Below are positions 8,527 to 17,553 of a stretch of DNA of 64,000 nucleotides, piece after piece. The stretch is from contig JANWUR010000004.1 in NCBI GenBank assembly GCA_024958655.1, positions 124,001 to 188,000 of the forward strand. Direction: 5' to 3'. Positions within the stretch are counted from its first letter, which is position 1. Each line of letters begins with the position of its first letter. Source of the stretch: Cyanobium sp. FGCU6 (GTDB lineage Bacteria; Cyanobacteriota; Cyanobacteriia; PCC-6307; Cyanobiaceae). The notes under the pieces were generated by a model, which saw only the letters and a list, made by a program, of their open reading frames with translations, was not told the origin of the DNA and ran no database searches. Position numbers and translations under genes: made by a program.

Positions 8527-9859
8527 GCAGGCCGAACCGGCCCCTGCACCCGCTCCCTCTCCCCCCGATCCCCTCGCCGGTCGGCGGGTCCTGGTGCTGA
8601 TCAGCGGCAGCATTGCCGCTGTGAAGCTGCCACTGGTGGTGAGTGCCCTGGCGGCCCGTGGGGCTGCGGTCCGCTGCGCCCTCACTCCCTCCGCGGCCCG
8701 GTTGGTCAGTCCGGTGGCCCTGGCCAGCCTCTGCCGTCACCCCTGCGCCCTCGACGACGACCAGTGGAGCCACCGGGCGGCCCGGCCCCTGCACATCGAG
8801 CTCGCCGAATGGGCTGAACTGGTGCTGATGGCTCCCCTCAGCGCCACCACCCTGGGGCGCTGGGTGCACGGTCTGGCCGACGGGCTGGTGGCCAGCACGC
8901 TCCTGGCCTGCGAGGCACCGGTTGTGGTGGCTCCGGCGATGAACACGGCGATGTGGGAGGCAGAGCCGGTGCGCCGCAACTGGCAGGCCCTGCAGGCCTT
9001 CGAGCGGGTGGTTCCCGTCGCTCCGGGCCGCGGGCTGCTCGCCTGCGATCGGCGGGGGGAGGGGCGGATGGCCGAGCCCGAGCGGCTGCTGCTGGCCCTG
9101 GAATCGCTGGCCCTGCACGGCTGGCGGCGCGACTGGGACGGACGCCGGCTGCTCGTGAGCACCGGCCCCACCCGGGAGTTCCTGGATCCGGCCCGCTGCC
9201 TCACCAACCCCAGCACCGGCCGCATGGGCGTGCTGCTGGCCCAGGCGGCCCTGCAGCGCGGCGCGGCTGTCGACCTGGTGCACGGCCCCCTGAGCGTGGA
9301 CCCCGTTCTGCTGGATGGGCTCCAGTGCCACCCGGTGGTCTCGGCTGCCGAGATGGAGCGGCAACTCTCGCGTCTGCAGCCCGAGGCCGACGCGATCGCG
9401 ATGGCCGCCGCCATCGCCGACCATCGCCGGGTCGAGGCGAGGCACGACAAGCTGCCGAAGGACGACCTTCAGCAAGCCCTGAGCGATGGTTGGGAGCCGG
9501 TGCCCGACCTGCTGGCGGGGCTCGTCGCCCGCCGGCCAGCGGGCCAGCGGATCCTGGGCTTTGCCGCCCAGAGCGGCGACGTGCTGCCCCAGGCCCGCGC
9601 CAAGTTCGCCCGCAAAGGCTGTGATCTGATCTTCGCCAATCCGATCGACCTGCCCGCTGCCGGTTTCGGTTCAGCCTTCAACCAGGGGTGGCTGCTGGGC
9701 CCGGGGGAGCGGATCGAGGCGATCGCTCCGGCGCCGAAGCTGGCGGTGGCCCACCGGTTGCTCGACGCCCTGGCGGGCCTTCCCCTCAGGCAGCCAGCGA
9801 CTGCTCTCCCGCATCGGCCGGCAGAGGGTGGGACGCGTCCAGCTGCAGCAGATCCATGA
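8516..9859 (+). CDS. coaBC: Bifunctional phosphopantothenoylcysteine decarboxylase/synthetase
   Basis: 447-residue coenzyme A synthesis enzyme. The N-terminal half is the flavin decarboxylase CoaC (VLVLISGSIAAVKLP, then APAMNTAMWE); the C-terminal half is the CTP-dependent synthetase CoaB (VSTGPTREFLDPARCLTNPSTGRMG, MAAAIADHR, FAAQSGD). The ATG at 8516 overlaps the end of the DUF2555 gene. The last 25 residues, rich in Pro/Ala/Arg, extend past the usual end and overlap the convergent 115-residue gene by 74 bases. Confidence 0.93.
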   Translation: MRTEQAEPAPAPAPSPPDPLAGRRVLVLISGSIAAVKLPLVVSALAARGAAVRCALTPSAARLVSPVALASLCRHPCALDDDQWSHRAARPLHIELAEWAELVLMAPLSATTLGRWVHGLADGLVASTLLACEAPVVVAPAMNTAMWEAEPVRRNWQALQAFERVVPVAPGRGLLACDRRGEGRMAEPERLLLALESLALHGWRRDWDGRRLLVSTGPTREFLDPARCLTNPSTGRMGVLLAQAALQRGAAVDLVHGPLSVDPVLLDGLQCHPVVSAAEMERQLSRLQPEADAIAMAAAIADHRRVEARHDKLPKDDLQQALSDGWEPVPDLLAGLVARRPAGQRILGFAAQSGDVLPQARAKFARKGCDLIFANPIDLPAAGFGSAFNQGWLLGPGERIEAIAPAPKLAVAHRLLDALAGLPLRQPATALPHRPAEGGTRPAAADP

Positions 9860-10133
9860 AGGTGCGCAGCTGCAGCCGGGGGATGTAAGGCCAGCCGCCG
9901 CTGCGCTCCATCTCGGCCAGCAGGCGGAACAGGTCGTTGCGATCGGCTGGAAGGCTGTTACGGAAAGGGCCGTCCTGGATGCTTCGATGCAACTGTTCGA
10001 GCCGTCGCAGCAGATCGAGCAGGGCTTCGGGCTGTCCGTTCAGGTCGTTCGCCATGTGCTCGAGACTGGCGAGCTGGGCTTCCAGTCCGGCGATGGCCCC
10101 CCCCTCAGGGGGCGATGGAAAGGGCTGATTCAT
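9786..10133 (-). CDS. Conserved hypothetical protein, 115 residues
   Basis: 115-residue soluble protein. The N-terminal half is probably a helical hairpin (leucine-rich, EAQLASLEHMANDLNG); the C-terminal half has GGWPYIPRLQLRTFMDLLQL and ends in a Pro/Ala tail. No known domain was recognised. The ATG at 10133 is chosen because the frame upstream is antisense to psbO. It lies between coaBC and psbO, overlapping the coaBC end by 74 bases. Function unknown. Confidence 0.65.
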   Translation of the reverse strand: MNQPFPSPPEGGAIAGLEAQLASLEHMANDLNGQPEALLDLLRRLEQLHRSIQDGPFRNSLPADRNDLFRLLAEMERSGGWPYIPRLQLRTFMDLLQLDASHPLPADAGEQSLAA

Positions 10134-10196
10134 CGGACTCTCATACAGGTTGTTGCCAGTGAGCGCAAGCCGCCCGGATGGGGCGTTTCCCACCGG

Positions 10197-10202
10197 TAGG
10201 AT
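10197..10202 (+). promoter_or_regulatory. Candidate -10 element for psbO
   Basis: TAGGAT lies 42 bases before the psbO ATG, at a sensible distance for a sigma-70-type -10 box. No good -35 match precedes it. The same hexamer lies upstream of psbE and kdsA. Confidence 0.3.
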
Positions 10203-10244
10203 CCGCCCCAGCCCAGTCCCTGTTCCGTCTCTGCGGCTTCTCCC

Positions 10245-11057
10245 ATGCGTTTTCGTCCCCTGCTGGCCGTCGTGCTGGCGTTGTGCCTGACCCTGGTCAC
10301 CGCATGCAGCGGCGGAGCCAAGGCCGTGGATCGATCGAGCATCACCTATGACGACATCGTCAACACCGGCCTGGCCAACAACTGCCCCACGCTCCCCGAT
10401 TCGGCCCGCGGTTCCATCCCCCTGGAGTCCGGCGTTCGTTATCAGCTGCGGGAAATCTGCCTGCACCCCTCCGAGGTGTTCGTGAAGGGTGAGCCGGCCA
10501 ACAAGCGCCAGGAAGCCCAGTTCGTGGCGGGCAAGATCCTCACCCGCTACACCTCCAGCCTCGATCAGGTGTTCGGGGATCTCTCCGTTTCCGGAGACAA
10601 GCTCACCTTCAAGGAACTCGGAGGCATCGACTTCCAACCGGTCACGGTTCTGCTTCCCGGCGGCGAGGAGGTTCCCTTCACCTTCTCCAGCAAGGAGCTG
10701 ATCGCCGAGGCCAGCGGCGCTGCCATCAGCACCAGCACCGACTTCAGCGGTCCCTACCGGGCCCCCAGCTACCGCACCAGCAACTTCCTCGATCCCAAGG
10801 GTCGCGGTCTGACCACCGGGTACAGCAGCGCGGTGGGGCTGGTCCCGGCTGGTGATGAGTTTGCAGGCGAAACCGTCAAGGCCTACGTCGACGGCACCGG
10901 CACCATGAACTTCTCGATCACCAAGGTCGATGCCGAAACCGGTGAGTTCGCCGGCGTGTTCACCGCTCTGCAGCCTTCCGACACCGACATGGGCACCAAG
11001 GCCGCCGTCGACGTCAAGATCACCGGTGAGCTCTACGGTCGCCTCGAGAAGGCCTGA
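10245..11057 (+). CDS. psbO: Photosystem II manganese-stabilizing protein PsbO
   Basis: 270-residue extrinsic protein on the lumenal side of photosystem II that stabilises the Mn4CaO5 cluster. It has a signal peptide (about 27 residues, hydrophobic core then SGGAKA before VDRSS) for export to the thylakoid lumen; the LVTAC stretch in it resembles a lipobox. The mature start LTYDDIVNTGLANNCP-type segment, two Cys (NNCP and EICL) that form the family disulfide, and the internal GRGLTTGYSSAVGL are present. It is monocistronic, with a strong terminator after the stop. Confidence 0.97.
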   Translation: MRFRPLLAVVLALCLTLVTACSGGAKAVDRSSITYDDIVNTGLANNCPTLPDSARGSIPLESGVRYQLREICLHPSEVFVKGEPANKRQEAQFVAGKILTRYTSSLDQVFGDLSVSGDKLTFKELGGIDFQPVTVLLPGGEEVPFTFSSKELIAEASGAAISTSTDFSGPYRAPSYRTSNFLDPKGRGLTTGYSSAVGLVPAGDEFAGETVKAYVDGTGTMNFSITKVDAETGEFAGVFTALQPSDTDMGTKAAVDVKITGELYGRLEKA

Positions 11058-11101
11058 TCGGATCTGAACCGCCCGGGCGAGCCTCGCGATCGATTGCAAG
11101 C

Positions 11102-11129
11102 AAAAGGGGGGCCGAAGGGCTCCCTTTTT
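11102..11129 (+). terminator. Rho-independent terminator after psbO
   Basis: AAAAGGGGGGCC, a short GAA loop, then GGCTCCCTTTTT form a 12-bp stem (two G-T pairs) ending in five T and C. It lies 45 bases after the psbO stop. Confidence 0.8.
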
Positions 11130-11172
11130 CGTGTCTGACCGCCTTCCCCTCCGGGCTGCGGCTGGTCTGGGA

Positions 11173-11185
11173 GAATCGACGATTC
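11173..11185 (+). promoter_or_regulatory. Perfect 13-base palindrome upstream of sat
   Basis: GAATCG-A-CGATTC lies 24 bases before the sat start codon, where an operator overlapping a promoter would be. No regulator is assigned. Confidence 0.35.
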
Positions 11186-11209
11186 AGCCCCCCGCCACGG
11201 CCCGCTGCC

Positions 11210-12388
11210 ATGACGCTCACCCAGCCCGCCGTCCAACCCTTGTCCGCGGGGTTGATCGCACCCCATGGCGGCAGCCTGGTGGATCTGTTGGAGCCCACCG
11301 ACCAGCGTGAACAGTTGCGCGCCTCCGTGGACCGTGTGGTGGAGTGCAGCGACCGCAACGCCTGTGACGTGGAGCTGCTGATCGTGGGCGGCTTCTCGCC
11401 CCTGCGCGGTTTCATGCACCAGGAGGACTATGAGGCGGTGGTGGAGGGATTCCGCACCACCAGCGGCCTGCTGTTCGGCCTGCCGATCGTGTTCGACACC
11501 AACGATGCCGCGATCGCCGCTGGTGATCGGCTGCTGCTCACCTACCGCGGTCAGGAGCTTGCGGTCTTCACCGTGGAGAGCCGCTGGGAACCCGACAAGG
11601 TGCGCGAGGCGAAGGGGTGCTACGGCACCACCTCCCTGGAGCACCCGGCGGTACGCATGATCGCGAGCGAGCGCGGACGCTTCTACCTTGGCGGCCGGCT
11701 GCAGGGGCTCGAACTCCCCCGCCGCGTCTTCCCCTGCCGCACCCCGGCCGAGGTGAGGGCCACCCTGCCCGCCGGCCAGGACGTGGTGGCCTTCCAGTGC
11801 CGCAATCCCATCCACCGCGCCCATTACGAGCTGTTCACCCGCGCCCTGCACGCCACCAACGTCAGCGAGGCGGCAGTGGTGCTGGTGCATCCCACCTGCG
11901 GACCCACCCAGGACGACGACATCGCCGGCGAGGTGCGCTTCCAGACCTACGAGCGACTGGCGGAGGAGGTGGCCAACCCCCGCATCCGCTGGGCCTACCT
12001 GCCCTACTCCATGCACATGGCCGGCCCGCGCGAGGCGCTGCAGCACATGATCATCCGCAAGAACTACGGCTGCACTCACTTCATCATCGGCCGCGACATG
12101 GCCGGCTGCAAATCAAGCCTCAGCGGCGACGACTTCTACGGGCCCTACGAGGCTCAGGACTTCGCCCGCGATCACGCCAGCGAACTGGGGATGGAGACGG
12201 TGCCCTCCCTGAACCTCGTCTACACCGAGGAAGAGGGCTACGTCACCGCCGAACACGCTGAGGCCCGGGGCCTGCACGTGCGCAAGCTCAGCGGCACCCA
12301 GTTCCGCGCCATGCTGCGCGGTGGTGAGGAGATTCCGGAATGGTTCGCCTTCCGTAGCGTGGTGGAGGTGCTGAGGGCCGCGGCCTGA
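11210..12388 (+). CDS. sat: Sulfate adenylyltransferase
   Basis: 392-residue monofunctional ATP sulfurylase making adenosine phosphosulfate from ATP and sulfate, the first step of sulfate assimilation and of PAPS supply. The active-site motif QCRNPIHRAHYE (QxRNPxHxxH) and GRDMAGCKSS are present, and the length fits the family. The start MTLTQPAVQPLSAGLIAPHGG matches cyanobacterial relatives. The product would also supply the sulfotransferase encoded at about 35 kb. A 13-base palindrome and the psbO terminator lie upstream. Confidence 0.96.
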   Translation: MTLTQPAVQPLSAGLIAPHGGSLVDLLEPTDQREQLRASVDRVVECSDRNACDVELLIVGGFSPLRGFMHQEDYEAVVEGFRTTSGLLFGLPIVFDTNDAAIAAGDRLLLTYRGQELAVFTVESRWEPDKVREAKGCYGTTSLEHPAVRMIASERGRFYLGGRLQGLELPRRVFPCRTPAEVRATLPAGQDVVAFQCRNPIHRAHYELFTRALHATNVSEAAVVLVHPTCGPTQDDDIAGEVRFQTYERLAEEVANPRIRWAYLPYSMHMAGPREALQHMIIRKNYGCTHFIIGRDMAGCKSSLSGDDFYGPYEAQDFARDHASELGMETVPSLNLVYTEEEGYVTAEHAEARGLHVRKLSGTQFRAMLRGGEEIPEWFAFRSVVEVLRAAA

Positions 12389-12396
12389 AGTACCGG

Positions 12397-12419
12397 CGCT
12401 CCGCCGCTCCGGCGGGGTG
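12397..12419 (+). terminator. GC hairpin after sat, possible terminator
   Basis: CCGCC-GCTCC-GGCGG with wobble extension to about 9 bp begins 9 bases after the sat stop. No immediate T-run follows, but the next 30 bases are T-rich (ATTCCTTTACTTTG). It could end sat transcription or shape the ftsH leader. Confidence 0.4.
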
Positions 12420-12459
12420 GTTAACATTCCTTTACTTTGTTCTCAGGGAGACAGCCGAC

Positions 12460-14304
12460 GTGAAGAAGCGCTGGCGCAACGCGGGGCTCTATGTCCTGCT
12501 GGTGATCGTGTTCATCGCCCTCGGCACCGCCTTTCTGGAGCGGCCCGACCCGGCGCGTGCACCTCGCACCCTCCGCTACAGCGATTTCGTCGAGGCCGTT
12601 CAGGCCAACGAGATCTCCCGGGTGCTCATCTCCCCCGACCGGGGCACTGCCCAGGTGGTGGAGAACGACGGCCAGCGCGCCGTCGTCAACCTCGCTCCCG
12701 ACAAGGATCTGCTCAAGCTCCTCACCGAGCACAACGTCGACATCGCCGTCCAGCCCAGCCGTGAACCCGCCGCCTGGCAGCAGGCCATCGGCAGCCTGAT
12801 CTTCCCGCTGCTGCTGCTGGGGGGTCTGTTCTTCCTGCTTCGCCGCGCCCAGGGTGGCGGCGGCAATCCGGCCATGAACTTCGGCAAGAGCAAGGCCCGT
12901 GTCCAGATGGAACCTCAGACCCAGGTCACCTTCGGAGACGTGGCTGGGATCGAGGGCGCCAAGCTCGAGCTCACCGAAGTCGTCGACTTCCTCAAGAACC
13001 CCGATCGCTTCACCGCCGTCGGCGCCAAGATCCCCAAGGGTGTGTTGCTGGTCGGCCCTCCGGGCACCGGCAAGACTCTGCTGGCCAAGGCCGTGGCCGG
13101 CGAAGCCGGCGTTCCCTTCTTTTCGATCTCCGGCTCGGAGTTCGTGGAGATGTTCGTGGGTGTCGGCGCCAGTCGGGTGCGCGACCTGTTCGAGCAGGCC
13201 AAGAAGAACGCTCCCTGCATCGTGTTCATCGATGAAATCGATGCCGTGGGCCGCCAGCGCGGCGCCGGCCTGGGCGGCGGCAACGACGAGCGCGAGCAGA
13301 CCCTCAACCAGCTGCTCACCGAAATGGACGGCTTCGAGGGGAACACCGGGATCATCATTGTGGCCGCCACCAACCGGCCGGATGTGCTGGATCAGGCCCT
13401 GATGCGTCCCGGCCGCTTCGACCGTCAGGTGGTGGTGGATCGGCCGGACTACGCCGGGCGTCTGCAGATCCTCGAGGTCCATGCCCGCGGCAAGACCCTC
13501 GCCAAGGACGTCGACCTCGACAAGGTGGCGCGTCGCACGCCCGGCTACACCGGAGCCGACCTGGCCAACCTGCTCAACGAAGCCGCCATCCTGGCGGCCC
13601 GTCGCCAGCTCACCGAGATCTCGATGGATGAGGTGAACGACGCGATCGAGCGGGTGATGGCGGGTCCTGAGAAGAAAGACCGCGTGATGAGCGAGCGGCG
13701 CAAGCGCCTGGTGGCCTATCACGAGGCCGGCCATGCCCTCGTGGGGGCCCTGATGCCGGATTACGACCCGGTTCAGAAGATCTCGATCATTCCCCGCGGC
13801 CAGGCCGGGGGTCTCACCTTCTTCACTCCCAGTGAGGAGCGGATGGAATCAGGTCTCTATTCCCGCTCCTACCTCCATAACCAGATGGCCGTGGCCCTCG
13901 GCGGCCGGGTTGCTGAGGAGATCGTCTACGGAGAGGATGAGGTCACCACCGGTGCCAGCAACGACCTGCAGCAGGTGGCCAGGGTCGCCCGCCAGATGGT
14001 CACCCGTTTCGGCATGAGTGATCGTCTCGGCCCCCTGGCACTCGGCCGCTCCCAGGGCGGGATGTTCCTGGGTCGCGACATCGCAGCCGAGCGCGACTTC
14101 TCCGAGGACACCGCCGCGGCCATCGACGAGGAGGTGAGCCAGCTGGTGGCCGACGCCTACCGGCGTGCCACCGAAGTGCTGACCGCCAATCGGCCGGTGC
14201 TCGATGAACTCGCCGAGCTGCTCGTGGAGAAGGAAACTGTCGATGCCGAAGAGCTGCAGGAACTCCTGATCCAGCGCGACGTCAAGGTGGCCAGCTACGC
14301 TTAA
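12460..14304 (+). CDS. ftsH: ATP-dependent zinc metalloprotease FtsH
   Basis: 614-residue membrane AAA+ protease that degrades damaged or unassembled membrane proteins; in cyanobacteria it turns over photosystem II D1. It has an N-terminal membrane helix (8-24), a lumenal or periplasmic domain, a second helix near 112-128, Walker A GPPGTGKT at 199-206, Walker B VFIDEID, the SRH segment [20 protein letters not shown], and the zinc motif HEAGH at 421-425. The GTG at 12460 is preceded by GGGAG at a suitable distance. Which of the cyanobacterial FtsH paralogs this is cannot be settled here. Confidence 0.97.
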   Translation: MKKRWRNAGLYVLLVIVFIALGTAFLERPDPARAPRTLRYSDFVEAVQANEISRVLISPDRGTAQVVENDGQRAVVNLAPDKDLLKLLTEHNVDIAVQPSREPAAWQQAIGSLIFPLLLLGGLFFLLRRAQGGGGNPAMNFGKSKARVQMEPQTQVTFGDVAGIEGAKLELTEVVDFLKNPDRFTAVGAKIPKGVLLVGPPGTGKTLLAKAVAGEAGVPFFSISGSEFVEMFVGVGASRVRDLFEQAKKNAPCIVFIDEIDAVGRQRGAGLGGGNDEREQTLNQLLTEMDGFEGNTGIIIVAATNRPDVLDQALMRPGRFDRQVVVDRPDYAGRLQILEVHARGKTLAKDVDLDKVARRTPGYTGADLANLLNEAAILAARRQLTEISMDEVNDAIERVMAGPEKKDRVMSERRKRLVAYHEAGHALVGALMPDYDPVQKISIIPRGQAGGLTFFTPSEERMESGLYSRSYLHNQMAVALGGRVAEEIVYGEDEVTTGASNDLQQVARVARQMVTRFGMSDRLGPLALGRSQGGMFLGRDIAAERDFSEDTAAAIDEEVSQLVADAYRRATEVLTANRPVLDELAELLVEKETVDAEELQELLIQRDVKVASYA

Positions 14305-14380
14305 GCGCTTTGATCAAGCCCTCGCGATCAAGCGGCTGGCCCAGCCGCTGATCGCCTCCCTTCGCCGCCAGCCCCTGCTG

Positions 14381-14980
14381 GTGGTGCTTCGTCCCCCAAC
14401 CCCCGAACATGGCGCTCCTTCGCTCGAGCGTCTGTCGGCGGCGGGGCTTTTCCATGTGGAGGTCGCCTGGCAACCCGGCGACGCCTGGATTGCGGGCTGC
14501 CGCCAGCTGCGCCTCGCTTTCCCAGGCCTGTGCCTCGGGGCCGCTTCCGTGTGTACGGCCGAGGCCGTGGATGCCGTCGCTGAGGCGGGCTTCGCCTATG
14601 CCGTCTCTCCCGTGGCCCAGCGCTCGCTGGTGCAGAGGGCGGCTGAGCGCGGCCTGGCTCTGGTGCCGGGCGTGATGACGCCCACCGAGGTGCATGCGGC
14701 GATGGCCTGGGGCTGCCCGATCGTCAAACTCTTCCCAGCGGCGCCGCTGGGTGCGTCCTACTGGCGCCGGCTGCGCGAACCGCTCGGCGGAGCCTTGCCA
14801 TTCTGCATCGCCGCCGGTGGGCTCACGGTTGGCGATGTTGACCCCTGGCTGGAAGCCGGCGTCGATGCCGTGGCGCTGGGATCGGGCCTGGTGGAAAGCC
14901 TGGGCGAGGGGGACGACGCGCCATCGTTGGCGGCGTTGGCGGCGTTGGCTGCTCTCGCGACACGATGCGCCAGCCGATGA
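14381..14980 (+). CDS. KDPG/KHG aldolase family protein
   Basis: Class I aldolase (2-dehydro-3-deoxy-phosphogluconate / 4-hydroxy-2-oxoglutarate type). Visible features are GLFHVEVAW, FPGLCLGAASVC, AGFAYAVSP, LVPGVMTPTEVHAA, IVKLFPAAPLG with the Schiff-base Lys, and CIAAGGLTVGDVDPWLEAG. The only canonical start in frame is the GTG at 14381, yet the frame stays open back to 14270 and its translation (AQPLIASLRRQPLLVVLR) looks like the missing first helix and strand of the family, so a non-canonical start or an ftsH overlap is likely. The C-terminus ends in three LAA repeats. Confidence 0.8.
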   Translation: MVLRPPTPEHGAPSLERLSAAGLFHVEVAWQPGDAWIAGCRQLRLAFPGLCLGAASVCTAEAVDAVAEAGFAYAVSPVAQRSLVQRAAERGLALVPGVMTPTEVHAAMAWGCPIVKLFPAAPLGASYWRRLREPLGGALPFCIAAGGLTVGDVDPWLEAGVDAVALGSGLVESLGEGDDAPSLAALAALAALATRCASR

Positions 14981-15050
14981 GCCGCCGCTGAACCCAGCGG
15001 TTGCCATGGCGAGTCTGCAGTGCCACCGATGAGATAGTGATGCGATTGCC

Positions 15051-15218
15051 ATGTCCAGGCTTCAGCTGCAGAAGGAGATCTTCCAACGGCAACGCAAGAA
15101 AGTACCGGCAGGGGGTGTGATCGAGACCCTGGTGGAGAGCGGGGCCAAGTCCCAGTCGGATCGAGGCGGCTTGGCAAGCGCCACTGCTGCAGGCCTGGAC
15201 GTCGATCGCTATCCGTAG
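15051..15218 (+). CDS. Possible small protein, 55 residues
   Basis: An ATG-initiated frame of 55 codons starting MSRLQLQKEIFQRQRKKVP and ending LDVDRYP. It is basic at the start, with no membrane segment and no recognised domain. It sits alone in the 267-base gap between the aldolase and ndhJ and codes in the local third-position GC style only partly. It could be a real lineage-specific gene, a fragment of an older gene, or chance. Confidence 0.3.
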   Translation: MSRLQLQKEIFQRQRKKVPAGGVIETLVESGAKSQSDRGGLASATAAGLDVDRYP

Positions 15219-15247
15219 AGGATCGAATTCAAAAAGAGATCACGACC

Positions 15248-15844
15248 TCAGTAGGCATCCTGCATCTCATAGAAATCCGGCTGCACATAGTCCTTGCGCA
15301 GCGGCCAGCCCTTCCAGTCCTCAGGCATCAGCAGTCGCTTGGGATGGGGATGGCCTTCGTAGACGATGCCGAACATGTCGAAGGTTTCGCGCTCCTGCCA
15401 GTCGGCGCCGCGGAACAGGCCGTAGAGGCTGGGGATGGTGAGGCTGGCATCGCGGGGCAGGAACACCTTGAGCCGCACCTCCTCGGGCCTGGCCTCCGTG
15501 GGAAGTTTTTGGCCGCTGCCGGCGGCGGCGCTGGCGGGCGCCACCCGGTCGGCCAGCACCGCCAGCTTCACCAGGTGATAGAAGCTCACCAGCCTGCCGC
15601 CAGGACCCTCGTCGTAGCCGCCCTGGCATTGCAGGTAGTCAAAGCCGGTGGCCTTCAGGGCCGTTGCCACCACGGGCAGGAACGAAGGTTCCACCCCCAG
15701 CACCTCCACCCCCAGATGATCGGCGGGGAGCACCTCATGCTCGAAACCCTGGGAGGTGAGCCAGGTGCTCACCGGACCGGGGCCGGCGGGTGCCTCGATG
15801 GCGCCGGCGGAGGCGGCAGCGGCGGCTGGGGTTTCCTCAGGCAT
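15248..15844 (-). CDS. ndhJ: NAD(P)H-quinone oxidoreductase subunit J
   Basis: 198-residue hydrophilic subunit of NDH-1, the thylakoid complex that takes electrons from ferredoxin for cyclic flow and respiration; homologous to NuoC. The C-terminal signature [27 protein letters not shown] is intact. The N-terminus is an Ala-rich extension. The ATG at 15844 overlaps the end of ndhK by 8 bases, so the genes are coupled in the order ndhC-ndhK-ndhJ. Confidence 0.96.
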   Translation of the reverse strand: MPEETPAAAAASAGAIEAPAGPGPVSTWLTSQGFEHEVLPADHLGVEVLGVEPSFLPVVATALKATGFDYLQCQGGYDEGPGGRLVSFYHLVKLAVLADRVAPASAAAGSGQKLPTEARPEEVRLKVFLPRDASLTIPSLYGLFRGADWQERETFDMFGIVYEGHPHPKRLLMPEDWKGWPLRKDYVQPDFYEMQDAY

Positions 15845-16604
15845 CGGTGGTGGAAGTGGCAGGGGATGTGGCAGCCGTCACGGCCTCGGGGACGCCGGCG
15901 GCCGTCGTGCCCACCGGCAGGCCGGCGGCGGCGGCGAGGGCGGCCTGCTGGGTTTCGGCCCGCAGGTAGCGGCCGTCGATGATCGGCTCCACCGCCTTGA
16001 GCTGGTGCTCCACGGTGAAGTAGCGGTGGGTGGGAAGGCGGACCCCGCGCTCGGTCAGGGTTTCGTTGCCCACCTTCTTGCGCAGCTTGATCACCGCATC
16101 GAAAATCGCCTCGGGACGCGGCGGGCAGCCCGGCAGATAGAGATCCACGGGGATCAGCTTGTCGACACCGCGTACCGCGGTGGTGGAGTCGGCCGAGAAC
16201 ATGCCACCGGTGATGGTGCAGGCGCCCATGGCGATGACGTACTTGGGCTCAGGCATCTGCTCATACAGACGCACCAGGGCGGGCGCCATCTTCATGGTGA
16301 CCGTTCCAGCCACGATGATCAGATCCGCCTGCCTTGGACTGGAGCGGGGGACCAGGCCGAAGCGATCGAAATCGAAGCGGGAGCCGATCAGGGCGGCGAA
16401 CTCGATGAAGCAGCAGGCTGTTCCGTAGAGCAGCGGCCAGAGGCTGCTGAGACGGGCCCAGTTGTGCAGGTCGTCGAGGCTGGTGAGGATCACGTTCTCC
16501 GAAAGATCGGAGGTGACCGTGGGCGCGCCCAACGGTGAACAACTGGCGGCGCGGAGGTCGCGCAGGGCGGCGACGGAGGGGGATTCGGAGGGGGTGAGGG
16601 TCAT
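15837..16604 (-). CDS. ndhK: NAD(P)H-quinone oxidoreductase subunit K
   Basis: 255-residue iron-sulfur subunit of NDH-1 (NuoB homologue) that carries cluster N2. Ligand cysteines are visible in [19 protein letters not shown] and PGCPPRPEA. The core spans about residues 35-205; the last 40 residues are an Ala/Thr/Val-rich tail. The ATG at 16604 is used; another in-frame start closer to the core is possible because the first 30 residues are not conserved. It lies between ndhC and ndhJ, overlapping ndhJ. Confidence 0.96.
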   Translation of the reverse strand: MTLTPSESPSVAALRDLRAASCSPLGAPTVTSDLSENVILTSLDDLHNWARLSSLWPLLYGTACCFIEFAALIGSRFDFDRFGLVPRSSPRQADLIIVAGTVTMKMAPALVRLYEQMPEPKYVIAMGACTITGGMFSADSTTAVRGVDKLIPVDLYLPGCPPRPEAIFDAVIKLRKKVGNETLTERGVRLPTHRYFTVEHQLKAVEPIIDGRYLRAETQQAALAAAAGLPVGTTAAGVPEAVTAATSPATSTTDA

Positions 16605-16616
16605 TTGCAGCGGGGA

Positions 16617-16979
16617 TCAGCTCCACTCGAGGGCGCCCTTGCGCCAGGCGTAGGCCAGCGCGACCACGAGGATGAAGATGAAGATCAGGGCCTCGATGAA
16701 CGCCAGCAGCCCGAGGCGATGGAAGGCCACCGCCCAGGGATAGAGAAACACTGTTTCAACGTCGAAGATGACGAAGACCAGCGCGAACATGTAGTAGCGG
16801 ATGTTGAACTGAATCCAGGCGCCGCCGATCGGCTCCATCCCGGATTCGTAGGTGAGCTCCCGCTCGCCCTGGCGGCTCTTCGGGGACAGCAGCTTGTTGG
16901 CCACCAACGCCAGCACCGGGACCGCTGCCGAAATCAGCAGGAACCCCAGGAAGGCGTCGTAGCCGGAGAGCACGAACAT
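16617..16979 (-). CDS. ndhC: NAD(P)H-quinone oxidoreductase subunit 3
   Basis: 120-residue membrane subunit of NDH-1 (NuoA homologue) with three transmembrane helices. The family loop [26 protein letters not shown] and [16 protein letters not shown] are intact. The ATG at 16979 ([10 protein letters not shown]) gives the usual length. It is first in the ndhC-K-J operon and is divergent from rubA, whose ATG is 127 bases away, so the two operons share this control region. Confidence 0.96.
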   Translation of the reverse strand: MFVLSGYDAFLGFLLISAAVPVLALVANKLLSPKSRQGERELTYESGMEPIGGAWIQFNIRYYMFALVFVIFDVETVFLYPWAVAFHRLGLLAFIEALIFIFILVVALAYAWRKGALEWS

Positions 16980-17106
16980 GCGGGACTGGCCCAGGCTGGG
17001 CGGCAGTCTGGCATCCGTGGCCCGGCGGTGGGTCTCCGCGGCGGCGCCAGCCACGGAGTGCAGACGCGCGCTCGATAGAGTTCGGCCGCACCTGCCCGGT
17101 CCCTGG

Positions 17107-17553
17107 ATGAGCACCGACGCTCCGACCGATCCTGCGGAAGCCGCGGGCGACGTCACGCCCCTCCCCTCCGCGCCGGAGGCCTCGGTGGCCCTCTCGACGG
17201 ATGCTCAGGCCGCCCCGGTGGAACCGCCGCCCATCGACCCGGCCACCCACCGGTTCGAGTGCCGCAGCTGCGGCTATGTCTACGACCCTGAGGAAGGCGT
17301 CCGCAAGCTGGGCATCGAAGCCGGAACCCCCTTCGCCGCCCTCGATCCCGCCAGCTTCCGCTGCCCGGTGTGCCGCAGCAAGGTGGGTGCCTTCAAGGAC
17401 ATCGGCCCGCGCAACAAACCCAGCGGCTTCGAGGAGAACCTCGATTTCGGCCTGGGCGTCAACCGCCTCACCCCGGGCCAGAAGAACGTGCTGATCTTCA
17501 GCGCCTTCGCCCTGGCGATCGCCTTCTTCCTCTCCCTCTACTCCCTCCGCTGA
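17107..17553 (+). CDS. rubA: Membrane-anchored rubredoxin RubA
   Basis: 148-residue rubredoxin needed for photosystem assembly in cyanobacteria, algae and plants. The iron-binding pairs are C52/C55 (CRSCGY) and C86/C89 (CPVCRS). The C-terminal hydrophobic helix ([18 protein letters not shown]) anchors it in the membrane. A Pro/Ala-rich linker of about 45 residues precedes the rubredoxin fold. The ATG at 17107 is chosen. Its stop overlaps the ycf48 start as TGATG, and the order rubA-ycf48-psbEFLJ is the conserved cyanobacterial one. Confidence 0.95.
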   Translation: MSTDAPTDPAEAAGDVTPLPSAPEASVALSTDAQAAPVEPPPIDPATHRFECRSCGYVYDPEEGVRKLGIEAGTPFAALDPASFRCPVCRSKVGAFKDIGPRNKPSGFEENLDFGLGVNRLTPGQKNVLIFSAFALAIAFFLSLYSLR

